From Chryseobacterium cucumeris (lineage in GTDB: Bacteria; Bacteroidota; Bacteroidia; Flavobacteriales; Weeksellaceae): a DNA stretch of 64,000 nucleotides. The stretch spans positions 744,001 through 808,000 of the forward strand of contig NZ_LUVZ01000001.1 of NCBI RefSeq assembly GCF_001593385.1. Direction: 5' to 3'. A program made the translations under genes and the position numbers. Positions 9,819-19,300 of this stretch are shown in pieces (the first letter of the stretch is position 1; every line of letters starts with the position of its first letter). Under the pieces are notes generated by a model that worked only from the letters and a program-made list of their open reading frames with translations, made no database searches and was not told the DNA's origin.

Positions 9819-9847
9819 TTAACTTTGTTAATATTTAACTAAGTTAA
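9819..9847. promoter_or_regulatory. Twin palindromic operator for MarR regulator
   Basis: Two 13-bp near-perfect palindromes, TTAACTTTGTTAA (9819-9831) and TTAACTAAGTTAA (9835-9847), lie with centres 16 bp apart in the 51-bp gap between the divergent UvrA-like and MarR genes. Size, symmetry and place fit MarR dimers controlling both promoters. Confidence 0.65.
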
Positions 9848-9858
9848 GCATATTTGTA

Positions 9859-10281
9859 ATGAAACTCATTGAAAAAGAATTTTTTAACACATTTACTGAT
9901 TTCCAATGTCTTATTCTGGCTCACATGAACCGGGGTGACATTAACGGAGTAACTGCTGCTCATTATAATATTATTGAATTTATTATGAGGAAAGGAACAG
10001 CAACAGGAAGGGAAATATCACTGGCTTTCAACATTAGCCAGGCAGCCATTTCAAAACAGCTGAAATTTCTGATCGGTCAAGATTTGATTGTCCGGGAACA
10101 AGAGAAAGCAGACCACAGGAAATTCAATCTTTCAGTAACGGATAAAGGAAGGTTTATTGTAGATAATTCTGAAACTTTCCGTAAGGCTATCACTCATCAG
10201 ACGGCTTCCATACTTACCTCTGAAGAATTAAAAAATTTTAATTATCTGCTGGGTAAAGTTTTGAATAATATAAAACTGTAG
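9859..10281 (+). CDS. MarR family transcriptional regulator
   Basis: A 140-aa MarR protein with the winged-helix core GREISLAFNISQAAISKQLKFLIGQDLIVREQEKADHRKFNLSVTDKG; the wing has the typical D-x-R pattern. Flanking helices should form the dimer interface. It is divergent from the UvrA-like ATPase, and the shared intergenic DNA carries two matching palindromes, so it probably represses both genes until it senses a toxic ligand. The stop is 9 bp from the stop of the convergent hydroxylase gene. Confidence 0.87.
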   Translation: MKLIEKEFFNTFTDFQCLILAHMNRGDINGVTAAHYNIIEFIMRKGTATGREISLAFNISQAAISKQLKFLIGQDLIVREQEKADHRKFNLSVTDKGRFIVDNSETFRKAITHQTASILTSEELKNFNYLLGKVLNNIKL

Positions 10282-10290
10282 TACCCATAG

Positions 10291-11013
10291 TTACTTATAC
10301 GTCCTGAATAACCTGTCCCAGATTGAAGTATAAAATCCAAAGTTTTTACTTTCATCCAAATGGTGCTGGTTATGAAACCTGGTTGTTCCCACAAAAAAGC
10401 GGTCAAAAGAGGATGGAAAAAACTCTCTGTTCAAGTGTCCTATCGTTCCCCAGATGAGATTAAGCAAAAGATATATTGAAATCGAAATCACAGAAAAATC
10501 ATGGCCTACAAGTAAAACCAGCATCATCAGTCCGAACCCTATGGTTTCCAAAGGATGCAGAACAAAAAGACTTAAAAAGTTGGTACTGATATGTTCATGG
10601 TGTTTTCCGTGTAGAACTTTATAGACCAAAGGTAAATGTGCTGCAAAATGAAATAAATACATCAGAAAATCCATTAAGAGGAGTAAAACAGCTACTTCCG
10701 CTATTATTCCAATTACTGATTCTGTCTGCCCCGGCACAATCCATCCTTTTTTCCATAAAAAAGCCCCCAAAAGCATAACAAAACTGTTACATCCTATGGT
10801 AAGCAGACTAAGATAAAAGTCAGATCGGGTAACAGGATGATTCTTCTCCTGCAGCTGACTTTTACGACAAGTCTTCTCGATAAAAATATACAACCCTATC
10901 GAAAACAGATATAGGAAAATATTAACGATCAGACTGAATATCAACCATTGCGGCCAGGAAAACTGCCAGAATACCTGTAAATAACCGGAAAGTTCTGCTT
11001 GAGTAAAATTCAT
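10291..11013 (-). CDS. Sterol desaturase / fatty acid hydroxylase family protein
   Basis: A 240-aa multi-pass membrane protein with the di-iron histidine clusters of the family: HFAAH (residues 122-126), HGKHH (135-139) and HNQHH (214-218), plus His153. These enzymes insert oxygen or double bonds into lipid chains using a membrane di-iron centre. Four or more hydrophobic segments surround the motifs. Substrate is unknown; bacterial members act on fatty acids, carotenoids and other lipids. It stands alone and converges on the MarR gene. Confidence 0.85.
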   Translation of the reverse strand: MNFTQAELSGYLQVFWQFSWPQWLIFSLIVNIFLYLFSIGLYIFIEKTCRKSQLQEKNHPVTRSDFYLSLLTIGCNSFVMLLGAFLWKKGWIVPGQTESVIGIIAEVAVLLLLMDFLMYLFHFAAHLPLVYKVLHGKHHEHISTNFLSLFVLHPLETIGFGLMMLVLLVGHDFSVISISIYLLLNLIWGTIGHLNREFFPSSFDRFFVGTTRFHNQHHLDESKNFGFYTSIWDRLFRTYK

Positions 11014-11092
11014 AAGTCTTTCATCCTTCTGCTTGATGTCATAAAGGTATGAATTTCACCATAAAATCAACCGATAAAGTACATTCCGGGCT

Positions 11093-11362
11093 TTATTTCT
11101 GTCTAGCCTTTCTTCTGAGCTCCCTAAGTCTTGACGTGAGCTTTTTTCTCAAATCGTTATGATAGGCACGGTAGTTTTTGATGCTGTTTTCCAGATTTTT
11201 CTTGTTAAGCAGATACTCTTCGTACAGATGTCCCAGTTCTGAAATCTGAGTAATAACCTCTGAAGGCTGGCTTTCAGGATCTTCTGCCGCTTCTATCAGC
11301 AGACGGTAATATTCAATACGGCTGGTCAGGTTCATGTGAAGTTTTGGTTCTATTCCCTGCAT
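11093..11362 (-). CDS. Small conserved-looking hypothetical protein
   Basis: An 89-aa charged, helical protein. The N-terminal half (LTSRIEYYRLLIEAAEDPESQPSEVITQISELGHLYEEYLL) is acidic and the C-terminal half (NDLRKKLTSRLRELRRKARQK) strongly basic. It has no signal peptide and no motif I recognise. Codon use looks native. A second ATG nine codons in (11335) is possible. Confidence 0.55.
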   Translation of the reverse strand: MQGIEPKLHMNLTSRIEYYRLLIEAAEDPESQPSEVITQISELGHLYEEYLLNKKNLENSIKNYRAYHNDLRKKLTSRLRELRRKARQK

Positions 11363-11443
11363 GATTTTATCATTTTAGTTATTTTGTGAATGGGTAAAGG
11401 ATAAAGATATTTTTTATATTATTTTTTGTTTTTTGAATCCAGC

Positions 11444-12784
11444 TTATTTCTCCATCATAACCGGAGGCACGTCACTCTGAAATAAAATTTTGATATTTCC
11501 ATTCTTTTCGTGGTCTGCTGATTTGAAATAACCTCCGTTAAGTGCAAAAGAAATAAGGGTTTCATTGGGATCTCCCAAAGGTAATAATGGCAGTCCGGTA
11601 AATTCATTGACATTGCTCTGCGGGGAAATTCCACTACTGTATTCTCCGGCTCCGCTGGCATTAAAGACTTTATAAATCACCGGATGAATCTGCCAGGAAA
11701 TTTTTCTGGGTTTACGTTTGTCTTCCACAACAAATCCTGCCATATCTTTCCCCAGCGTATTATCTCCTATTTGAATCACCTGCATATAAGGTTTCAGGTT
11801 ATTCACCACAATTTCGGCCGCAGATGCTGTACTGTTGGATGTGAGGATAAAAACTTTCTGCAATCCCAAAGCATTCGCACGCAAAGTTGTAAAGTCCAAA
11901 GCTTTGGGATCGTAAGCAATCTGTTGGGCAAATGTTCTTTTTACTTCCCCTCCGTTTTTATTTCCTTTAAAAATGATGAACGGTGAACCGGATGATAATC
12001 CTGAAGGAATCAGGGAGCAAAGAGCTGCAGCAGATGACACCGAACCTCCATAATTGTATCGAAGATCCAGAATTAATTCCTTTACTCCGGCGGCCTTCAA
12101 TTCCCCAAACTTTTGATATAGCGTTTGAGTCATTCCGTCAGGGAAATCATAGATGTACATATAACCTATTTTTTTACCATTTTTTTCAAAAACTTTGGAT
12201 AAAACAGGCTGTTCAAAAGAGAAACCATAGTAAACGGTGATGTTTTTTTCATCCGTAACGCTTCCGTTTTGCCACTTTCCAACGGTAAGCTCTACAACCG
12301 TCTGGTCTTTAATGGATGAAGCCATTGCTTCGGCATTCGCGGCTGTCATTACTTTTCCATTGACTTTGGTAATGATCATTCCTCTCTCCAGTCCTGCATT
12401 GAAAGCCGGGGAGTTTTGCAGCACCAGCTTCACTACAGTAACCACTTCATTATTAGCAAGCTGAACAATGGTATAGTCAAAACCGTACATATTCCTTATA
12501 GAACGTGGATACGAAGAGGAATCTTCCGTATTCACCATAAAAGAAAACCGATCTTTGGGAGACAGCAGACTTTTGAAAAAATCTTTTACAGGAAGCTGAT
12601 AATCCGGTTTTGCAGGCATCTCATCTGCCCAGTAATAATACCGTTTCATACTGTCCTGAACCCATAGATTCACAAATTCTGTACTTCCCTCCGGAAAAAC
12701 GGGTGCGCTTTCGTCATTATTATTGGTACACGAAATGAGAAAAACTGCGATGGCAATATATTGAAGTTTTAAAAAGTTTTTCAT
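11444..12784 (-). CDS. S41 family C-terminal-processing peptidase, lipoprotein
   Basis: A 446-aa lipoprotein (lipobox ending LISC, Cys19) with the S41 layout: N-terminal segment, PDZ-like domain (about 105-175, with AGLERGMIITKVNG), then the catalytic domain with LILDLRYNYGGSV and the TASAAE motif. Ser321 and Lys346 (LGKDMAG) are the likely Ser/Lys catalytic pair. It should act in the periplasm or at the outer membrane on unstructured protein ends. The gene starts 6 bp after the upstream lipoprotein gene, so the two form a unit at the end of the TBDR signalling locus. Bacteroidota often carry such S41 lipoproteins in surface loci. Confidence 0.87.
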   Translation of the reverse strand: MKNFLKLQYIAIAVFLISCTNNNDESAPVFPEGSTEFVNLWVQDSMKRYYYWADEMPAKPDYQLPVKDFFKSLLSPKDRFSFMVNTEDSSSYPRSIRNMYGFDYTIVQLANNEVVTVVKLVLQNSPAFNAGLERGMIITKVNGKVMTAANAEAMASSIKDQTVVELTVGKWQNGSVTDEKNITVYYGFSFEQPVLSKVFEKNGKKIGYMYIYDFPDGMTQTLYQKFGELKAAGVKELILDLRYNYGGSVSSAAALCSLIPSGLSSGSPFIIFKGNKNGGEVKRTFAQQIAYDPKALDFTTLRANALGLQKVFILTSNSTASAAEIVVNNLKPYMQVIQIGDNTLGKDMAGFVVEDKRKPRKISWQIHPVIYKVFNASGAGEYSSGISPQSNVNEFTGLPLLPLGDPNETLISFALNGGYFKSADHEKNGNIKILFQSDVPPVMMEK

Positions 12785-12790
12785 ATATAA

Positions 12791-13543
12791 TTACAGATAT
12801 TCTGCTACGTCAATATCTCCTTTTACCACCCATTCTCCATTTTCCATTTTTTCCTGAAGTACAATCATATTGGCGCCCGTGTGTTGTTTTAATTTCACCT
12901 GAATCATTTTAGATCCTGCGTAAGGCTCTGTAGTTCCCGGTTTGTATAATTCAAGATATAAGGGAGCTGTTGAGCTGAAGAAGCTATAGATTTTCACTGC
13001 AGTAAAGTTGTCTTTTCCTATATTATCAAACTCGGCAAGTACTACTCCGTTTTCTCTTTTCAAAATGCCTTTCACTTCTTTGAGAGAGCTTCCGGAAAAT
13101 TCTCCCAGATTAGGAAAAATAAATTCAAAACCTACTTTCCCGAGGTTCACCTGAGGTTTTACCGCATAGGTCTGCAGATAAATTCCGGGAAGATTAAAAA
13201 AGTAGAGGTTTTTATAATCATTTATATTGTCATATGTAATATTGTATTTTGCAATTTCAGCGCCTGTTTCATTATTGTAGACAGACAATTTATTAGTTTC
13301 TCCCTGATCCAGAACAAACTGAAGCTGGGTTTCAATTTTATTGGTATAGGACGTTTTTCCTTCAATGGATACAGGCTGTCCGTTCAACCTCAGCTGAAGG
13401 ACATCAGGTTTGGAAAATCCTTTGATATTAACCTCTCCGGGTTTCTGTACTTTATCATACAGCTCCATCGTATTGCTGTCTGTACATGAAAAAAGTGCAG
13501 CAAAAAACAGTAGTAATGCAAAGATTTTATTCATCTTTTTCAA
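12791..13543 (-). CDS. Hypothetical lipoprotein
   Basis: A 250-aa protein with a lipoprotein signal (FAALFSC, Cys20), so envelope-anchored. The rest is beta-rich without a motif I recognise; segments such as EVNIKGFSKPDVLQLRLNGQP suggest an immunoglobulin-like or surface-binding domain. The S41 peptidase starts 6 bp downstream, indicating co-translation and a related role. A terminator lies between it and the upstream T9SS gene, so the pair may have its own promoter. Confidence 0.6.
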   Translation of the reverse strand: MKKMNKIFALLLFFAALFSCTDSNTMELYDKVQKPGEVNIKGFSKPDVLQLRLNGQPVSIEGKTSYTNKIETQLQFVLDQGETNKLSVYNNETGAEIAKYNITYDNINDYKNLYFFNLPGIYLQTYAVKPQVNLGKVGFEFIFPNLGEFSGSSLKEVKGILKRENGVVLAEFDNIGKDNFTAVKIYSFFSSTAPLYLELYKPGTTEPYAGSKMIQVKLKQHTGANMIVLQEKMENGEWVVKGDIDVAEYL

Positions 13544-13566
13544 TTATTTCTTGTAAAAGTTTAAAA

Positions 13567-13596
13567 ATATTGCCCGGCCCATGAGCCGGGCAATAT
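13567..13596 (-). terminator. Intrinsic terminator after T9SS cargo gene
   Basis: A perfect 12-bp stem (ATATTGCCCGGC with GCCGGGCAATAT, loop CCATGA) lies downstream of the minus-strand gene ending at 13716. The T-rich tract in the direction of transcription is short. Confidence 0.6.
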
Positions 13597-13715
13597 ATAA
13601 TTATAAAAAAACTAGTTGGATATGTTCTGGATAACCTTTTTGCGAAGGCTACCCATTCTTTTATATTAAAATTTCATGGTGTTTCTAAAAATCAGATTCT
13701 AAGGGGGCGGAATGA

Positions 13716-14639
13716 TTATTTTTTAATAAACTTCAGCCTTTCCGTAATCTTTCCATCCGTAATTTCTGCGATATACGCTCCGGATGTAAGCCCTGCTGTG
13801 TTGATCGCTTTAGCATATGGAGTGGTTAAGACTTTTTGTCCTGCTGCATTGTAAATATTGACTACAGTTGTATTTTCTTTCAATGCTGGGTTAAGATGCA
13901 GCTGTAAAGATTCTCTTACCGGATTTTCTGCTATTTGTGTTACAATTTTGTTTCCTTTTACATCCTTAGTTCCCAAAAATGAAGTAGCATAAATTCCTAT
14001 TTCATCAATATTGATGTTCTGGACATTGTTTCCGCTTGTTTTTCTGTTTGACCACATTCCGATATAGATCTTTTTTCCCGCAAAAGCAGAAAGATCTACA
14101 AGAGATTCTACAAACTGGGTAAGATCTGCCGGAAAAGGATTGGCTGAGTCACCTACCTGTATTTTATACATACTCTGAACATCATTTCCGTCTGCATCTA
14201 CGGTCATTGCCTGAAAGTCCGATAACGTTGGAACTTCTTTCTGCGGTGTGCTTACATAGATAAAAAGTTCTCTGGCAACAATCGTGTGAGTAGATCTCTG
14301 TCTCCCGATATAGGCGGCCAGTGTAATGGTTCCTGCAGTATTGGTAAGGTCAATCTGAGGAGAAATAATCCAGTCATTTTCTGTGGTGAATCCGTTAGCA
14401 TTTCCAGTTGGAACCAAATTGATAGAATGGCGTAGAACACCTGCAGTTCCATAGGTCAAGGTAGTTCCGTTGTGATAGATGTTTTCTCCCTGTACCCATC
14501 CGTTTCCATTGCTATTAAGGTCATGAAAAGTCCAGCCCTGAAGATCGGCAGGAGTATCAAACGAATTTCCCCATACCAGAGACTGTGCTGCAGCCAGGTG
14601 GGATAAAAACAGAACAGATGATAAAATTATTTTTTTCAT
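13716..14639 (-). CDS. Secreted protein with choice-of-anchor-J-like domain and T9SS sorting signal
   Basis: A 307-aa exported protein with a signal peptide (KKIILSSVLFLSHLAAAQ). The body (SFDTPADLQGWTFHDLNSNGNGWVQG, later ENDWIISPQIDLTN) has the signature of cleaved-adhesin / choice-of-anchor J domains, a jelly-roll fold often binding carbohydrate or acting as an adhesion module. The C-terminal ~75 residues (ENPVRESLQLHLNPALKENTTVVNIYNAAGQKVLTT ending ITERLKFIKK) are a type A T9SS sorting domain, so it should cross the outer membrane and be surface-attached or released. It follows the beta-helix lipoprotein by 75 bp. Confidence 0.82.
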   Translation of the reverse strand: MKKIILSSVLFLSHLAAAQSLVWGNSFDTPADLQGWTFHDLNSNGNGWVQGENIYHNGTTLTYGTAGVLRHSINLVPTGNANGFTTENDWIISPQIDLTNTAGTITLAAYIGRQRSTHTIVARELFIYVSTPQKEVPTLSDFQAMTVDADGNDVQSMYKIQVGDSANPFPADLTQFVESLVDLSAFAGKKIYIGMWSNRKTSGNNVQNINIDEIGIYATSFLGTKDVKGNKIVTQIAENPVRESLQLHLNPALKENTTVVNIYNAAGQKVLTTPYAKAINTAGLTSGAYIAEITDGKITERLKFIKK

Positions 14640-14714
14640 AATGCTGATGATTAAAATTTTTGAAGTAAAAGCAAGGAATCAGCATGTGCTGTTCCCTGCT
14701 TTTTAAAGTTTTTA

Positions 14715-16007
14715 TTATTCTACAATGGAGAAATTGTATTTTGTCCAAAGTCCCTGGAAGTTTCCACAGTTTCTTGGAGATACATTCCAACCACCTTCGT
14801 TGAAGAAAGGCTGGCTCATACCCCATAGAGATGCAGGAGTTCCAGTTAACAGATTAGCTGCAGGGATTCCTGCTGTACCTGTACCTGTAACTGAAGTAGT
14901 AAATCCGTGAACCTGGATGGTGCTGTAAGCTGAAGCTGAAGAAAGTTCAGAACCTGTACCTTCTACTTTGATACCCACAGGATAACCTGTAACGACAGCG
15001 TTATTTAATGTTAATCTTCCGTGTCTTCTGATGTGGATACCGTTTTCATATAAAGCACCTTTAGTAGAGTTCTTAGAACCAACGATAGTAAGGTTGTTGA
15101 TCACCGGATGAGTCAACAATGTTGTAGAAGAACCTTCTGCGTTGTTATCAAGCTCGATACCGTTAGAATCCGGGCTTGATCCGCTAAGACTGTGTGTAGA
15201 GTTGTAATCTGCCAAAGCTAATGCACAAGTGATTGTTCCTGTATATCCGTTATCGAAGTCGAAGTTATCATCATCAGCTGCAAAAGAAACAAGGTTTGAA
15301 GCGTTTACAGTACCTCCGAAGAATTCAAAAGAGTCATCTTTCCCGAAAGAAACCTGAATATGATCCAAAGTAGTTCCGTTTCCTACTCCTCCTAACGTAA
15401 GACCGTTGATTTCGTTACCTGAATTCGGAGCTAAAAGATCATATCCTGCAAATTCGATACGTACATACTTCAATGTTCCCCCGTTATGGGAAGCATTGGT
15501 ACCTCCGTAATAGAAATCAGGACCGGATAATCCTTCAATTGTTTTTGTGAATGGAGTGTTTGTAGGCGCATCACCTAATATAACAACACCTCCGAAGTCA
15601 CCAGGAGCAGCAGTTGTATCTTCGTTTCCGTCTAACAATTTGTAGCTGGTGAAAATAATAGGCTGAGCCTCTGTACCCGCTGCATTGATTTTTCCTGTTT
15701 TAGCAATTACCAAAACTCCGGTAGCTGTATTGTTTGCGCTTGGCTTGGCTTTAATGAATGTACCCGGCTGGATTGTTAATGTAGCTCCATTTTTTACCGT
15801 TACAATTCCATTTAGTTCAACTACTCCACTCCATGTAGTATTTGAAGTAATATCACCACTTACACTGGTTACCGGAAGCGCAGAAGCTGTAAGGTACTCA
15901 GCAGAAGTAGATTTCATTTCGAATGGAGAAGATGAATCTGCCAGTTGATCATTTTGACAAGCTGTAAGAGATAATGCTGCCACTGCAATTAGAGTTAGTC
16001 TTTTCAT
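14715..16007 (-). CDS. Right-handed beta-helix-like lipoprotein
   Basis: A 430-aa lipoprotein (SLTAC, Cys17). The body has regular short strands with Gly/Asn turns (GVVELNGIVTVKNGATLTIQPGTFIKAKP, GGTLKYVRIEFAGY, GNGTTLDHIQVSFGKDDSFEFFGGTV), the look of a parallel beta-helix, with DDDNFDFDNGY as a possible Ca2+-binding acidic loop. It is probably surface-exposed and works with the upstream STN-type TBDR, but the ligand is not evident. Automatic pipelines sometimes label similar proteins transporters; nothing here supports transport. Confidence 0.7.
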   Translation of the reverse strand: MKRLTLIAVAALSLTACQNDQLADSSSPFEMKSTSAEYLTASALPVTSVSGDITSNTTWSGVVELNGIVTVKNGATLTIQPGTFIKAKPSANNTATGVLVIAKTGKINAAGTEAQPIIFTSYKLLDGNEDTTAAPGDFGGVVILGDAPTNTPFTKTIEGLSGPDFYYGGTNASHNGGTLKYVRIEFAGYDLLAPNSGNEINGLTLGGVGNGTTLDHIQVSFGKDDSFEFFGGTVNASNLVSFAADDDNFDFDNGYTGTITCALALADYNSTHSLSGSSPDSNGIELDNNAEGSSTTLLTHPVINNLTIVGSKNSTKGALYENGIHIRRHGRLTLNNAVVTGYPVGIKVEGTGSELSSASAYSTIQVHGFTTSVTGTGTAGIPAANLLTGTPASLWGMSQPFFNEGGWNVSPRNCGNFQGLWTKYNFSIVE

Positions 16008-16060
16008 TGTTATAATTTTTAATAAATCCGGCTGTATTATTTTTATACCAGATCAGTTTT

Positions 16061-16303
16061 TTATTCAGGAATATCTTCCTCTCTATTCCTTCGATTTGTT
16101 TTTTGGTGTTCATCCCATCGCTGCAGGAGGAACTGCATTGAGGGCGTTCCCATGAGAATCGTTAATGCCTGGGAAAAGCTGTTAACGTCCGGTTTTTTCA
16201 GAACTGTACTGCTGTGCGCATCATCAGTATTCTTCAGTTTTTGATCAGGTTCCCGAAACCTGTACGCTTCTATATTTAAGATATCTTTCTGTATCGCTGG
16301 TAT
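16061..16303 (-). other. Coding-like small ORF without standard start codon
   Basis: Directly after the TBDR stop (16310-16312), the same minus-strand frame stays open for 82 codons to a TAA at 16061-16063. The translation looks protein-like (KDILNIEAYRFREPDQ early, SFSQALTILMGTPSMQFLLQ in the middle, a charged tail ending EEDIPE). The only in-frame ATGs (in the ILMGTPSM stretch) are late; ATA codons at 16301-16303 and 16292-16294 are the only candidate starts near the front. It may be a small gene with a non-standard start, a gene that lost its ATG, or chance. It fills most of the ~300-bp gap between the TBDR and the beta-helix lipoprotein. Confidence 0.35.
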
Positions 16304-16309
16304 ACTTCT

Positions 16310-19300
16310 TTAAAAAGTATAATTCACACTCAGGCTGAACATTCTTCCACTGTATGCCCTGAACATGATCTTGTCAATATTTTTATCATATCTGTCTGTT
16401 GCTCCCGGAAGCAGATCCCAGGCTTCTCTTTCTGTCCCTACATTACTTCCTCCTCCATCTTTTGCAGCCAGATAAGAATTGAAATTGTTATAATATTCTT
16501 TTACCCTGTTAAAAATGTTTCTTACATTTAATTTTACTTCCAGATTTCTGTTACGAAGTAATTTATAAGAGATCTGAGCGTCTGCCACTGCATAAGGCCG
16601 CTGGATTTCTTCTCCTTTGTACGCATATCCTACTGTGATGTACTGGTCTCCTTTTGCGTTATACAAAAAACTCATCCCTAAACGGTTTCCATCATAGATC
16701 AGTCCAAGATTGTAAGCATAAGGAGTCTGTCCGTAAAGCGGGCGTTTCACTTCATAGGTTTCATCATTATCACCTGTTTTGTACAGATCTTTAAAAGCCA
16801 CTACTTTGGTATGGTTATACGTAAAATTTCCGCTTATGAAAAGCTTTTCCAGAAAAGTTACGTCAGCAATAAAGCCTAAACTTTTTCTTACCTCAGCCTC
16901 TACTCCTATCAGTTTTGCATTTTTTGAATTTCCATTATACAGGAAAAGATTTCCCTCGCTGGAAATATGGCCTTCACGTTCGATAGGTCTGTCTATATTT
17001 TTATAATACAGTCCTGCCGAAAATATTTCTCCTAATCCTGGAAACCATTCAAATTTGAAATCATAATTATTAATGACAGAGGACGTCATTTCTGTATTAT
17101 AAATTAAACCATTAGCTATCGGATCGAAATAAGGAAGTCCTGTTCTTTCATTGAACTGAGGGCGGATAACAGATCTGTTGTAAGCAAGCCTTAGATTAAT
17201 TTTATTGGTAGGACTGTAGGTAAAGTTCGCTGAGGGCATCCATTGCCACGGTTTATCTTCAACGGCTGCTCTTTCCACATTCTTTGTATCATTTGGATCT
17301 AATTGTTGTGAGATAAGATCATATTTAAAGTACTCTGCACGAAGGCCCCAGACTAACCTTAATTTCTTCCAACGGTTATCAAACATGACAAAAACCGCAT
17401 GTTGATTAACCTCTCCTTCATACTTGTCATTTTTATACAATGCTTTGGTTTCCCAGCCAATACCACCCGGAACATAATGGGAGCCATTAAACCAGTCAGC
17501 AAGTGAACCATACATCGTCAAATAGTTCTTCTCGCTGTTCGGAACGTCACGGTTTTCGTCAACACGAAGAAAAAACTTCTGTTGCTGGTTGGTATTGTTT
17601 TTTATAGCACCGGCATATCCTGTTTTAATGGTATTTTTAAAGCTTCCTGCATCCATATCCCACTTAACAGACGCACCGTAATTGTAATCTGTTTCTTTGT
17701 TTTCTATATATCCTCTGTAAAAATCGGCTCCGGAATTATAGATCTTATGAAATGTGAGAATTTCATTTCCGATAAAGTCGTACCTGGTAATATACTGTGT
17801 GTAGTCTTTAGTATCAGAAGCTACTCCTGTACGGGCCGCAAACCAACTGATCTCTGTATTTCCTATTTTATGGCTTCCTTCCAGTTTATTTTGTAAAAGG
17901 GTCTGAAAAATCGGGTAATTGGTATTATCGGTATAAGGCCTGTCTAAGTTTTTGATCTGAGCCGGATCATTATTGGGGATGACACCGTTATAAAAATAAT
18001 TATAAGCTAATTCTGCATTGGATGCCATTCCACTACCCGTTGAGTATTCGTTCCAGCCTGTTACTCTTGTGAGCGTATTATCAAAAATATGGGTATATGA
18101 ATTACGGAATGAGATTCTGTTTTTCCCAAGTTGCAATCCAAAATTAAGCATTCCTGCCAGTGTCGAATTGTAATTATAGGAGGCCCCACTGTTTTTGAAA
18201 TTATAGAATGGAATCTCTCCGTTTGCATCAGGCATTCCGGTAGTATCCAGCCAGTTTCCTCTTCCCGTATGGTCAATATCAAGTTTATTCTGTTCATTTC
18301 TGATGACAAATGCTCCGGCAAATCCCCATTTATTATTGTTTTTTAGCGCGTAGGTTCTTCCCAATGCCAGCTGTATATTAGATCCCATATCACCTCTGGT
18401 TTTATAGGTGCTGAAATTGTCATTGGTAAACTGCCTGGACTGTTCAAAAAACCTTGGATCTGTCCAGTTCATCGGCTCCAGTCCTTTGGGAAAATCTCTT
18501 GTACCGTCATCATACCCGAAATAGTCGTACTTTCCTCGCTTGCGGGTCAGAAATTCTTTGAAAGCCGACTGGTCATTATACGAAGTTCCTAACGTAACGG
18601 TTGTAAAGTTTTCATTGGGAATATCCTTGGTTCTCACTTCTACGTAACCTCCTGCAAAGCTGGCATTCATATCAGGAGTGGCAGATTTGCTTACCACCAC
18701 ACTTTCTACCATTGCCGTAGGAATAATGTCAAATGAAAAGTTCTGATTATACGCTTCCGTGCTTGGCAGGTTGATTCCGTCCATGGCCGCGGTGTTCCAA
18801 CGTTCTCCCATGGATCTTACCACTACATATTTATTATCAATGGTGGTAATTCCTGTTACCCTTTTCAAAGTTCCTCCTACATCGCTATCCGGCGTTTTGG
18901 AAATCTGTTCCGCTGAAATACCATCACTCATCTGCGCTGCTTTCTTCTGTTGGGCAAGAAGTCCCGCCTGAGTATCTGCTTTACGGGCTGCCGTAATCAC
19001 AACTTCTTTGATGTCTGTAATTTTATCTGAGGCCTTGTTTAAAGCAAATGAAACAGCATTCGTTTCTTTGTTCGTAACAGACAGTTTTTCAACTCTCAGC
19101 GTATTATATTTAGGTGCTTTTATCGTCAGATTATAAGTTCCCGAGGGAAGATCTATGGTAAAGTCACCGTTATTATCAGTGACCACTGTTTTCTGAGCTA
19201 CAGTGACTTCTGCTCCGGTAATGGGATTTCCTACTTCATCCACTATTTTACCGGAAATTCGTCCGTTTCCCAATGCGGAAATATTTGAACTTTCATATTT

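Noticed and set aside
18061..18321. Minus-strand ORF inside the STN-type TBDR
   Set aside because: It is an out-of-frame shadow of the receptor gene.
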